Of a stretch of DNA of 64,000 bases, positions 22,115 to 34,465 are shown piece after piece. The stretch spans positions 434,001-498,000 of the forward strand of contig OZ007514.1 in NCBI GenBank assembly GCA_963931865.1, given 5' to 3'. Origin of the DNA: Axinella damicornis (Eukaryota; Porifera; Demospongiae; Axinellida; Axinellidae). The notes under the pieces are model-generated. The model ran no database searches. It was not told the DNA's origin and saw nothing but the letters and a program-made list of their open reading frames with translations. The position numbers and the translations under genes were made by a program. Each line of letters starts with the position of its first letter. Position 1 is the stretch's first letter.

Positions 22115-24576
22115 CTATTTGAGCAGAGCTTCTCTTGGATCTTGGTCCACGTCCACTTGCTCCAGTGCAGCAATCTTTCTGACGTACACCCCCAGGGAGC
22201 CGCCAGCACTAGCAACATGGAAGAGTGTGTGCTGTGTATGTGTTTGTGTGTGTTGAGTGTATAATTATAGACATACTACTACATTAGTAAATTTGTGTGT
22301 GCAACGGTAAGAGAATACTAGAGATTACTAGAGAATACAAGAGATTACTAGACAATACTAGAGTTCTCTACGATTAAGAGTAAATTCTAGAGATCACTAG
22401 AGACTGGAGATTACAAGAGATTACTGGAGATTACAAGAGATCACTGGATAAAACTTACCAATCATATGAGCCTGTTTATCCTGGGGCGCCAGCAAGCAGA
22501 GAAATGTGATCCCTGTCAAAGATACATGTACAACTTATGACTTCATGCAGCCTTGTAAGGTGAAGGAAAGTACACATGCACATCACTGGTAGAGATGGGC
22601 AGTAATCAATTGTACCATTTATTCAGTTTTAGCTCCCACTATTACACAGCAAAGGATATTTGGTTCAAAACAACACTACTGGAGATGTACACACCTGTGC
22701 ATTCCCAGCAGCTACTAGAATGGCATCTCCAGTGGTGCTGTACTGCAGAGAGCAGATCTGGTGGCTGCAGAGAGAGAGAATACACTCGGCACACACACTC
22801 ATTGGATAGGAGAGATTACTAGAGTTTACTGGAGTTACTATAGTTTACTAGAGATTACTAGAGATTACTAGAGTTTACTAGAGATTACTAAAGTTTACTA
22901 GAGATTACTTTACTAGAGATTACTAGAGTTTATTAGAGATTACTAGAGTTTACTAGAGATTACTAGAGTTTACTAGAGATTACTTTACCAGAGATTACTC
23001 GAGTTTACTAGAGATTACTGTAGAGTAGTCCTAACAGCTGATGATCCCACACCACATCCCTTGATGCACATCAGTCTTACAATCCACCAATGTGGTATGG
23101 ACAGGAGCGCATGAGCCGCCGAAGGTGGTGAAGGAGCGTCATCCACTGTGAATGATATGGACTAGACTACCATGGCCATCCCTGCCAACTGAAGGCTGTG
23201 ACTACGTGTGCACTTACCTGGCACACGGCCGGATGGTCCTGAAGGATTGCAGAGAGGAGTCCATTCCTGCAAAGTCTCACATCATAGTCATATCCTCCAG
23301 TCACCACCCTTGCTCCAGAGGGATCCATGGCTAGCGCTGACACCTGCAATAGACATTCCTCCACATGTAATGCCAGCTAACTTTCCAGTAGAGAGTTGAT
23401 GTACAAAGGTTTGAACACTCACAGGCTTCCGTGTTCAAGAGTCACCGCGTGAGAGACTGGGAACTTCTTGTAAAACTTCTGAGAACACAATAATAACGTC
23501 TCATTGCGTGTCTAGACCACCCAGGGCTCCCCCCCACTTACCTCTCCTTCCTCCCCCTCCTCCTCCTCCTCCTCCTCCTCTTCGTCAATTTCATGTGATT
23601 GAGTCCTGATAGAAGAATCCTATAAAGACAGGAATCAAAGAGAAGTTGCTCTGTCTCCCACTTCTGCCCAACACCATGCTGCTCACTCGCCATTAGTACG
23701 TACCTTGTATCCAGGTGGGAGGGGTGGACCAACCACCTCACTGTCACTGCTGTCACTGTCAACATCTCCACCCTCTCCTCCTCCTCCTCCTCCTCCCCCT
23801 TCCCTCACTTCCTCCACCCTCCACACCAGCCTCTGCCCCCTCCAGTTTCTGCTTCGCTGAGGACAAAAGAAGATACAAATGGTACTAAAGAGAGCAACTA
23901 TGAATGAAGTGAGTGACCCCACCCACTCCAAGAGAGGTACTGAGAGGAATGGACCTCCTCCCACCTGAGGTTTGCTGGGAGTACTCTCTGGCAGTCCTTC
24001 TTGTCTCCTGGAAGATCTTCTCCACATCAAACTTCATCGCTGTCTTCCTACCTGGTGGGGGAGGACACCTCATGAAAGAACAGCTACACCACTTCAAGCA
24101 CACAACTGCACTGACAAGATTTACATGTTCACAATATTCAAGTGGATGTCACTGGGACTAAAGGAGACAAGGGCCCTTCAATAGGTGATGGTGCAGCTTA
24201 ACCTAGATGGATAAATCTCCCTCAAGGCAGGGGGCACTCCAATACGCACTGTAGTCACAACCACACGTGTGGGGTCAACGGTCAAGGTGGGCTTTAAGGA
24301 GCTAGTCAACAATCAAAAAACTCTTCAGCGTTTCCAGTTTTATACATGATCTTGTTTCACAATATTAGGTGATGTCATTGTGTACGTACAGGGTATATAC
24401 AGTGCACTGTGTGTCTGTATATTGAGTAGCGTACAGCCATGACTGACGCTCAGAATGTAGCCTCAGTCATGACCCTACTGCCACCTCAAGATGACATGCA
24501 GTTCAGATCTACCCTTGCAGGTCTTACCAAAGCCAGAGAACCCCATGACAGCTGCAATATCCTCCTCTTCACTCAT
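22115..24576 (-). pseudogene. Truncated WDR70-like fragment, copy 2 (frameshifted)
   Basis: Exons: 24528-24576, 23965-24051, 23704-23856, 23542-23619, 23423-23478, 23218-23343, 22695-22764, and the C-terminal-type exon 22115-22208 (VYVRKIAALEQVDVDQDPRE, then ALLK and a stop). Exon 3 is out of frame by length (153 nt; 149 in the intact version), exon 5 has lost 4 nt, and exon 6 has lost 8 nt within the VRLWDFAG segment. Three independent frame breaks make this copy a pseudogene. Most WD repeats are missing, as in copy 1. Confidence 0.78.
22809..23022. repeat. Minisatellite, unit 2
   Basis: Same 10-bp motif and same intron as at 3430; shorter. Confidence 0.9.
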
Positions 24577-24793
24577 CTCAGACTTACAGAGCACAACTTC
24601 CACTCCCGTTCCCGTTCTCCGGATCCAGGCTGAGCTCACAGCATGCATGCAGGGCCCGAGGCTGCAAAGTTGTGAGTAGACCCCTGCTCGTTAAGTGACA
24701 CGCCCCCATCTTTGAAAAACAGCGTTGACTGATGATGACTTGATAAAGCGAAGAGCGAGACTACCTGCTCGTCCGTGACCCCAAACGAGTGGA
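24577..24793. promoter_or_regulatory. Shared head-to-head upstream region, unit 2
   Basis: 217 bp, the same divergent arrangement as unit 1 with the same conserved cacgccccc and gatgatgactt stretches. It keeps a spacing close to unit 1 even though the WDR70-like copy is broken, which fits retention of the region as a promoter for the plus-strand gene. Confidence 0.45.
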
Positions 24794-27700
24794 ATGGCTG
24801 AGAAGACGAGCACAGGTGAGTAGGAGACTTGTCTCTTGATCCGCGAAGTTATAAAATTATGAGCCTGTCATGCAGCAGTCCCGCCCAAAGAGGTCCTGAG
24901 GGCTAGTCTCGTTCCCAAACAATATTTCGCCTTTCATTTTTTGAGCCCCCGCGAGTATGTTCATGACAGAACTTTCAACTAGTACCTGTGGTGCAACAAC
25001 TGTGGAGCCTCTGCCTGGATCGCTAGCAAGTGTGTACCCAGCCACTGAACAGTCTTGTGACCAGCAGGTCTGGGCACGAGGCAGCTGTGAAAATGCTAGT
25101 ATCATGTGGCAAGATCCCGAGGGAAAGGTTCTGCAGCATGGCCGTAGAGCAGTTTGTTGTTTGCACCGTGGAGTGCATGTAGCCTCGTTCCCAGGCCCCA
25201 TACGAATTTCGGATGGGGCCTGGGAACGAGGGTAGAGTGCATGCTGATCATTGCACACATGCTACCTGATTGATTAACGGGAACATTCATATTTTGAGTG
25301 TGAGTGGAGAGTAGATGTGAAGCATGTGAGCATGAAGTGTCTTCACTCCACCTCAACACAGTAGAAAGTGAAACTACGAGTGCAGCAAGGTTGCAAGTCT
25401 TACTTTGGCGATCGCTTTGCTGGCATGGCAGGATTACATAGCTAATTAAATTCCTGAGCAACAAGCCTCTCTATGGCCGTGTCCCAGACCCTTTCCCTCT
25501 GTATGGAACAGGGTCTGGCTACGCGAGACTACGAAATACATGCAAACTTCACATTATCAAAGGAGGTTGGACACATTTTCTGTGCATGTGACTATGCACT
25601 GCTCTCGAGCAGAAATAATTGCATGCTTTACATTCCTAACCCTAACCTCAACAACCTCACCTCGTTCCCACATCAACATGGCCTGGGACTGGAAGTGGAG
25701 TTTGAAAGGTAGGAGTGCCTTGAAGACGCTTCAGGTTGGGCACTTCCAGTTGGAGTACCAGGAGTGTCTGGCTTCTCTGCCATCCCGTGCAGCCACTCCT
25801 TCAAGAGGCCCTATCGTCTAATTGACCAAGGGGTAGAAAAGGGGTGATGGCACATATTGGAATCTACTCCGCTAGAGCTTTCGAATGATATTGAATTGTT
25901 TGTAAGACCACCTGAGCACTTCAGTACAGAACCCCCCGTATAAATTCGCCCACACACATATGCCACATGACCATGTCCAACCTCCTGTGGTGGGTTACCT
26001 GGAGCTCTAGCTCTATCACACCACTGGTGAAGGTGGTCTCAAACGCCGGCAGGTTGGAAACTAGGTACGCACACGGTATATAGAAGTTTGTGCTACCTGA
26101 TAACAAGACTGCCACAGTTAGTGAAAGTGAAATTGATTGACCAACTCATTTCTGTGGAACCAATATCACTCTTAGGCTACGGCTATTTTCACTGTGCAGA
26201 ATTTTTTACAAGGATTCTCAAAGATCCACTTAAATCCTTTGCAAATAAAGAAGACCTATTCCATCTCGAACTTACCTGACAGTATCCGCGCTAAGCTAAT
26301 GTTTTTCAAAACAAAACTGGGACGGTTTTTGTGGAACTATTTCACCTGTCGTTATGGGCTACTGTGGAAGTCAATATCATTATCATACACTAGCACTAAG
26401 TGCTACCTTGTGCATACCACTAATTACTAGCTTCCAACCTCCTCTGATGTCACACTAGTGTAGTTGACTGCCATGTTTCCAGTCACCCTGTGAGTTACAG
26501 GCTCTCCCACCACCTCCGACAGCTCAATATGCCCTTGACACCACTTGATTATGGTTTACTGATAGCAGCCCTTACAGGTACATCTTGTATTAGCTAGTGG
26601 TCATCTGTTGAGGTGTGTTCCCCCTCCCTCTCCACTTCAGCTCCACCCCTCACAGTGGACACTGTCCTGACTGCTGTGCAGGGAGTGAACTGGAGGACAC
26701 TTGGGGAGAGGCTTCTCCCTTCAGAGTACAATCTAGAGAGTGGTCGGTTGATCTACCCCAAAGTGGATAAGATAGAAAGACTACACCAATCTGATGGTGA
26801 TCGTCTTCGTGCTGTGGTGGAGTGCTGGATGCAAGGGGAAGGGAAACACGAGGAACCATCTTGGAGGAGAATCATTTGGGAATTAGATTGGGCAAATGAG
26901 ACGAGAACTGCTGAAAACATCCGAATCTTTGCCGAACCTGTCCAAGGTAAGTCATATCACTCCATCAGTGCATCCACATTCTTGTACAGTGTGTGAGTCC
27001 TGCCTGACATTAGGGAGTGTGAAACACTGGACCAAGGGACACTCCGCCACTGGCAGCTGCACTAGATGGCAATCACACAAACATGGCCCATATCAACATG
27101 TGCATGACCACACATCATAAGATCTACTCTCATTTCATCTACTCCCACTTTGTCTACTACTAGTTTATTGACCTGAGCTGCAGTACTGACAGAAATATCT
27201 TACCACTTTAGTATCAGTGAAGTACTGTCAGTATACAATATACACTGGCTGATGTTGATATGCTCATCAGGCAATAGTCTGCACAAACGTCTCTACTATC
27301 CTTGACAGGCAATATTCCTGCCACCAGTTTAGTTTGTTGTGCCATCCTTTCACACGGTTGTGTGGGTGGGTCCCCTCAACTTTGTGGTAGTTCTGAATGT
27401 TGAATGGATATATCACCAGTGTGTTCAGACATGTCCGTAGTTTGGTGTGAATGTTACCATGAATAGAGTAGGAAATGAGCGTATCATATTTCAATGAGGG
27501 AGTAGATGAAGTGGAAGTAGATGAATGGGAGAGAGGAACTGAGAAGAGATGAATGAGATCAGACAAACTGGGAGTAGAGGAAACGGGAAGATCACTATGT
27601 AATTGCATACCCACAAGTAGCCTCGTTCCCAGGCCGCGTGGGAGGAGAGAAAGCATGCAGCCTGGGAATGAGGCTAACCCACAAGCTGCAAATCTTGGAC

Positions 27701-30700
27701 CTCTCTGTGCTATCATGGCATCCAACATTATATTTACTCTAGCAGGACCCGCCCTATCGGCAGCATCTGGCTTGTGCAGAAACGGGAACGTAAATGACAT
27801 GGTCAATAAAATATAACTGTTCATGTGCATTTACGGAAAGTCATGTATTAGTAATGTGAAGGGCATGATCAGTAGAAGGTTCCTGCACATTGTGAGCTTG
27901 AGTGCCATAGCTATCGAGTGGGCGGTTTCAAGCGCCTCGTGAAACTTCGAAGTAGCCAAAAAGCGATGGGGTCATGCACTGCTCAGTGTAAAATGCTGCT
28001 GTTTTGTGCAAACACCGTCGTGCGGGAGTCAGCCAAATTTGAACTAGCCCGTCTGAAGAAAGAAGAAGAAGAAGAAGAAGAAAACCGATTTTGGCGACTT
28101 TTTGGCGCGGTACCTTTGCGACGGTTATTCACGACACTGGGAGTCTTCTGGGCCAGGAAAACACTTGAAGACGAATAGTAAGTTGTCATAAAGGCTTATT
28201 TGCCGCCCGTTTTTTGAGATTTGGAGAGATTTGGGAAGATTTTTTTTGTACTAGCTTCAATTGCGTGTCCATTGTATCCCTACATATATATAGAGTCTAC
28301 CGACTCTATGATATGTAATTAGCCCGAAACAGCCGTTGGTCATTATCTAGATACGCACTGCACTATACGTGTGCATTTAGGTAAAGGTTCAGGAACAGTG
28401 TTCCTGCTTACTCAGTATGGAGTGGATGAACTGATGAACTGGAATGACCATTCTAATGAATGCTCACCAGTATTACTAGTTACCCCGTGCACACATGCAC
28501 AGCAAGGGGTATAGAGTGACTGCTCTGTCTGTCGGTGTGTGTGTGGACGCAAAATGAGCAAATGGTTGCAGCCTTTATTGCAACATATCAGACGCAAATG
28601 CATAATAGTAACGTATATATGCACCTCACAAACAACAGTCATAGAAGGCCTGGGCTGTCGCTCTCCAAATAAAATCACACAGTTTACGGTAGGCAGAATG
28701 ATGTCACACGTTTAGAGCACAGTGTGCATTCGGCACAAGGTGGGGTATCTGGGCATGAGACTAGAACATCACTTGGGGTGAGTACTCTACAGGGCACTTC
28801 TTGTTTCACTGAGTATCTTACACTTTGTGCTCTTACATTCTAATAGCTGCCCACCAGCCATACTCGTACAGGAGTTGCACACTCATGCATGACTGCTGTA
28901 CCACAGTGTGTATGTACATATTGACCACAATGACATCATTATGATGTCATGCACGATTCATGGTTGACAACCACATGGTTGTGATCCTGACCATCTGATG
29001 TCACTGAACATTGTACACAGACCATATATGGTACGTTTCATGCCCAAAGGCAATACTGTCGGTGTACTCCTCCTAATACACGATTGTCTTCCGTTACCAG
29101 CCCTTTTGTTTTCCCAGTGTGTGGATCCATCATTATAGTCTAGACTGTGGATACTTGGTCAGACTGTCACCAGTAGAGTTGTACATTACTGGTACCATAT
29201 GACTCCCTCCATGCGCTGCTCTAATACAAGGGACATACTCAATGCAACAATACACAGTGCTATCCTTGACAGGTAATATTCCAGCCACCAGTTGTGCAAT
29301 CCTTTCACAAGGTTGTGTGGGTGGGTCCCCTCAACTTTGTGGTTGTTCTGAATGTTGAATGGATATTACCTGTTGAGTCGGGTGACTTTGAACATTTAGT
29401 GTGTTCGTGAAGTAGATGAAATGGGAGAGAGGAACTGAGAAGAGATGAATGAGATCAGACAAACTGGGAGTAGAGGAAATGGGAAGATCACTACACAATT
29501 GCACAAGCTGGGCCTTTCCATGCTACCGTAGTCACACGTTATTAGGCGCATGCGCCTATAACTCCACAGGAAGGAAATATGCGCCTAATAACGAGATGCG
29601 CTTAATATCGAATGACATTCCTTGAATAGGAAGTGCACTTCAATTTGATTATTTACAAAATGGCAGACATTTCGGAAGAAGACTTCAGCGCTTAACAGCG
29701 AGTAGTTGGGACAAGAGTCGAACCTGCACCTAACAGCAAATATGTGCCTGATTACGTTATTACATTTGCACTAGCAGAACCTGCATCTAGCAACAGAAAC
29801 AAATGACGTGGTCGATGAAATATGGCTGCTAATGTATGCTTACGGAAACTCGTGTATTACAGCAGTGGCAACATTGTGAGCTTGAGGTCCGTATCAGCAT
29901 TACGTACCTGCAGGGAACGTACTAACCTTGACCAAGCTGGTATCCACAGCAGTGTCCATAGCAGTTGTGGTTATCGTAGAGGAATAGTAAATCTCAGCAC
30001 ACACAGACACACAGTGCTGGGCCAATATAGGTAATGCACAAGGCAGTATCTGTGTTTGTAGGGATAGTCACTGTAATACCCAAGTATATATCTACTGTGC
30101 TGAGTATTGTGACTTAGCATATAGTGGATTAACTGATGGACTGGAATGACCACAACATTGTTTATTTGCTGTTCTCCTCACTGTCCTCCCCTTCTGCTTG
30201 TGTGTCTCCCTCAGACCCCACCCTCACTGTGGAGAAGGTGACGGAGGTGATGGGGGAGGTGGGAGACAGGGAGAGGGTGTGGGGTTTGCTTGGTGTCCCA
30301 GCCTCCAAGCAAGCTGAAATCACACAGCAGTCATCCACTGAGGGGGAGAAGAGTCGTGCACTGTCACAGTATTGGGTCAACTGTTACCCTGATGCCTCCT
30401 GGGAGAGACTTGCCAGCGCACTTTACTTCCGCGGAGAGGAGAGAGCAGCAGTGATGGCCGGACAATACTTGCCCATGAAAGGTGCGTGCATTTCTTGGCC
30501 ACCTGAAATAGGACTTGTGTGCTGTGGTGTTTGCATTCTAATGGATGCCCACCAGTACTCACTGTCCTGCTTGTGTAGCCTCATTCCCAGGCCTTCTCAC
30601 CCCAGCGATTGTCGCTTTAGTACTGTAAGCGACAAACGCTGGAGTGAGAAGGCCTGAGAACGAGGCTACGCTTGTCTACTGCAATGTGCCTAGTGTACAT

Positions 30701-33700
30701 CGTGTAATAGTTGTTTACCAGTGTTGGGCAATACTGGGTTTTAGTGCACCGAGGGCAATGTAGTAACGGTTTAGGGTGGGATAATGCATGAGCCGATCAG
30801 TACGTATACACATTATCCGCCTGAGACCGTTAATGCATTGCCCGAGGTCCAATAATGCCCAAAAACTGGTAAATAGCTATTACACGATGTACACTTACAG
30901 TAATACACAAGCAGGACAGTGCACAAAAACTGGTAATTACCCACCCAAAACAGCCGTTGGTCATTATCTGGATAGGTGTGCATTATCTACTGATTCATTG
31001 AGGGTCACATAAGTATAACTCTAAAATCAGTGATTCAGGATTTACCGTCACACTTCCTGCATGTACATATTGTTACACATGATCACAATGACATCATTAT
31101 GATGTCATGCATGATGCATGGTTGACAACCATATGGTTGTGATCCTGACCATCAGATGTCACTGAACATTGTACACAGACCATATATGGTACGTTTCATG
31201 CCCAAAGGCAATACTGTCAGTGTACTCCTAATACAGGATTGTCTTCCGTTACCAGCCCTTTTGTTTTCCCAGTGTGTGGATCCATCATTATAGTCTAGAC
31301 TGTGGATACTTGGTCAGACTGTCACCAGTAGAGTTGTGCATTACTGCTTGAAGAAGACTAGCAAAGTGTGGCTGAAATATTGCAATTTCAGATTTGAAAT
31401 TCTCTACTGGTGATAGTCCGACCAAAGAATGGATTACACACAGGTACCATATGACTCCCTCCATGCACTGCACTAATACAAGGGACATACTCATTGCAAC
31501 AATTCAGAGTACTATCCTTGACAGGTAATATTCCAGCCACCAGTTTAGTATTTAGTGTTACCCGATACTTACCCAAAACAGCCGTTGGTCATTATCTAGA
31601 TAAAGCACACTAAAATGTGCATTATCCAGCTAATTCTGTTTGTTGAGGGCCACGTGAGTAACTAAAATCAGTTATGATTGTGATTCAAGAACTACCGCCA
31701 CACTTCCTTGCCTTTTACTGTTTAGCTACCTGATGTCAATCACTGGACCATCAAGAGTGCATGATGACATCATTGTCGTTGCCGCTGAAATGACAATGAT
31801 GTCAAATTCTCTACTGGTGGTAGTCCGACCAAGAATTGATAGTATGGTTATAGCACACTGGTACCATATGATTCTCTCCATGCACATCACTATAGTACAC
31901 TGCACTAATACAAGGGACTTACTCAATGCAATTCAGAGTCACCAGTAATAATTGCTGTGCCCCCTCAAACCACCTGCCCCCCTCAGTCACTGTATAGGTA
32001 CCCATGCATTGTGTTGCTTGTACTGGTATTGTGGACGTGAACATGACACTTCCTGAACTGACTTTGTTTATGGAACTGGAGAGCCATGGCAGGGCTTTGT
32101 TGAGTAGCTAGGACATGTAAATTATATCTTCCCGATGTTGTCTCCCCACCCAGCTGACCCCACCCTCACCACTGACAACCTCATGGAGGTGGTGAAGGAG
32201 GTAGAGCACCGCTGGGAGGAGTTAGGTAGCAGGCTTGTTATGCCAGGCTCTAAGCTGGAGAATATCAAAGGTCTCTACCAGACTGATCATCTGCGAATGG
32301 AGGCTGTGGTGGACTACTACATGAAATACAACCCAACCTCCTCTTGGAAGGAGGTTGGTACAAAACTACAGAAGATGGGGCTACACCAGCTGGCGAACAA
32401 CATTACTACAAACTATGTCAGAGGTACGGATGCTAATCATGTAGCAATTAACTAGTTGATGGTCAACCACCTATCTTTATTTATCAGGTCCAACTTCATC
32501 TTCACAAACAAGTCCCTGAGCATTAAATTCACCGCTCGTGTCATGTAGCGAAATTGAACTGATACCGTACTCGCATTATGAATATATCTCCGGATCCACA
32601 GGAAGGAAATATGCACCTAATAATGAGATGTGCTTCATTTCGGATGACATTACTTGATTAGGTAGTGCACTTCATTTGGAATTAAGCAGCAGCTTTAGTA
32701 TGGAAGTGCAGTGCTGCAACTGTCGTTCCAAACCAGCAGCACAGAGACTGTGTGTATAACAGTTAGCTACAGTGCTAGTACGGCACAGCGACTAGTGCCA
32801 CCGTTTCTGTGACATCACTTTTGCAACACTTTCATTTGGTATTCCGCAAGGGTACAGTAAACAGTCTAGTAGTAAACAATGGGAACACTCGCACAGCAGC
32901 CATTTTCAACCGTTGCTGATGAAAACGAGCATGACACGGACGCTCGTTACTAGGGTGGAGCTTGACCTGATTGGTTGGTGCATGCCACGGCCGCTCAGTA
33001 AGTCTGCAACTGTAAGTATTGGTGATCAGGAGGTCATAACTTTGAGTCCCAATCGAGTTCAATTTTTCTGCAGGTCACTTTGTTCTCAGGGACAGGAAGT
33101 ATTGTAGTTGATGTACTAGTTGTTCTGTTAGTGTCTGGTAGCATCCCAGTGGACACTGCAGTTCATAAAGCTACTATTGGCTTGGTGTGAGATCGTTGAG
33201 CTGGAGGTTAAGGTGGTGAGTGGTAGGGACACACACATTGTATGTATGTATGTAATCGTAGTGTCCCTGCTCTGCTTTGTTAACATTAGTAGCCTGGGCA
33301 CGTTGTATCTTGTTCCAACCTCCTCTTCCAACACACCACCTGGTAATACGTCAGAAATAGTACGTTTCAGAGGAAGTCCATTAGTACAACCAGTTGCTAG
33401 CCTCATTCCCAGGCTCTCCCACACGCAAACAAAAATTTAGAGAAAGGGCGAGAGCCTGGGGTATTTTGTCATGTGAGAAATGTCATGCGTGTGGGTGATC
33501 AAGCCCCAAGTCATGCATGAATAATAATTCTATACCAGGGCGTGTAGTTCTTATTTCAAACTGTTCCTGCTCAAAGACTCTGGAATCGCACCAGGTTCTG
33601 GGTGAGATGCCAGGACGGCCGTTCCATGACCTCACTGAGAAGTGGCCAAATCGAACACCAAAATGACACGTTATAGGTTTGTATGAATCATTCTCGACAC

Positions 33701-34431
33701 TTACTGTTCACATAGACTGCCAAAGCACGGCTAAAGTCGATCTCCAAGCAGCTAACGGTTGAGCGCTGAATGAGCTGGCTTCCATGTTTGCGGTCAGTGT
33801 ACCCACGTTCAATGAAGTTCTCTCTACCCTTCTCTCTACCCTGACATCACACATGTGATAAATAATTATTATCCCAGGCCCTCTCCCACTTTTTCCGTGC
33901 TGTAAGCGACGAAAAGCTGGGCAATGGCCTGGGAACGAGGCTAGCCAGCTGCATTGTTTGTTTATTACTGGAGGGAAGTTCCCTGCATCCATTCTTCATG
34001 CCCTCACCAGTTGCTCCTCCCTCTGCTTGATTAGTCAGCTCTGTTAGCATTCCAGCCTCTTGTTCAAATATGAATATTAGTTGCTTATCTGTGGCTTGTA
34101 ACAAGTCAAGAGGGTATCCAAGCAACTGAGTGCTCTAGCATATGCCCACCTGTGGTTTGTATAGTGACCTGTAGAGGACGGTGTGTTATTGGGGTGCCCC
34201 TGAGAGAGCCCTACATGGTCGTGATCCTCATCCTGGCATCATGGTGTCTGGTGTGTGCTGTTTAGTGTATGACGTGCAAATTTTTGATGCACACATCCTA
34301 ATCATACAGGCACTAGTATATCTTCTAAGTAATGCTGCGACACACACATCCATCCCTACACTGTTGCTACAAAGTTTGGTTCATTGACGTTCCCTGTGTG
34401 GGTTGCATGCGAGTATGTGCATGCCCCAACA

Positions 34432-34465
<34 letters not shown>

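Noticed and set aside
27918..28178. Plus-strand 86-codon open frame with a run of Glu residues
   Set aside because: Present only in unit 2 inserted sequence, no recognisable domain and the acidic run comes from a gaa repeat; insufficient support for a gene.
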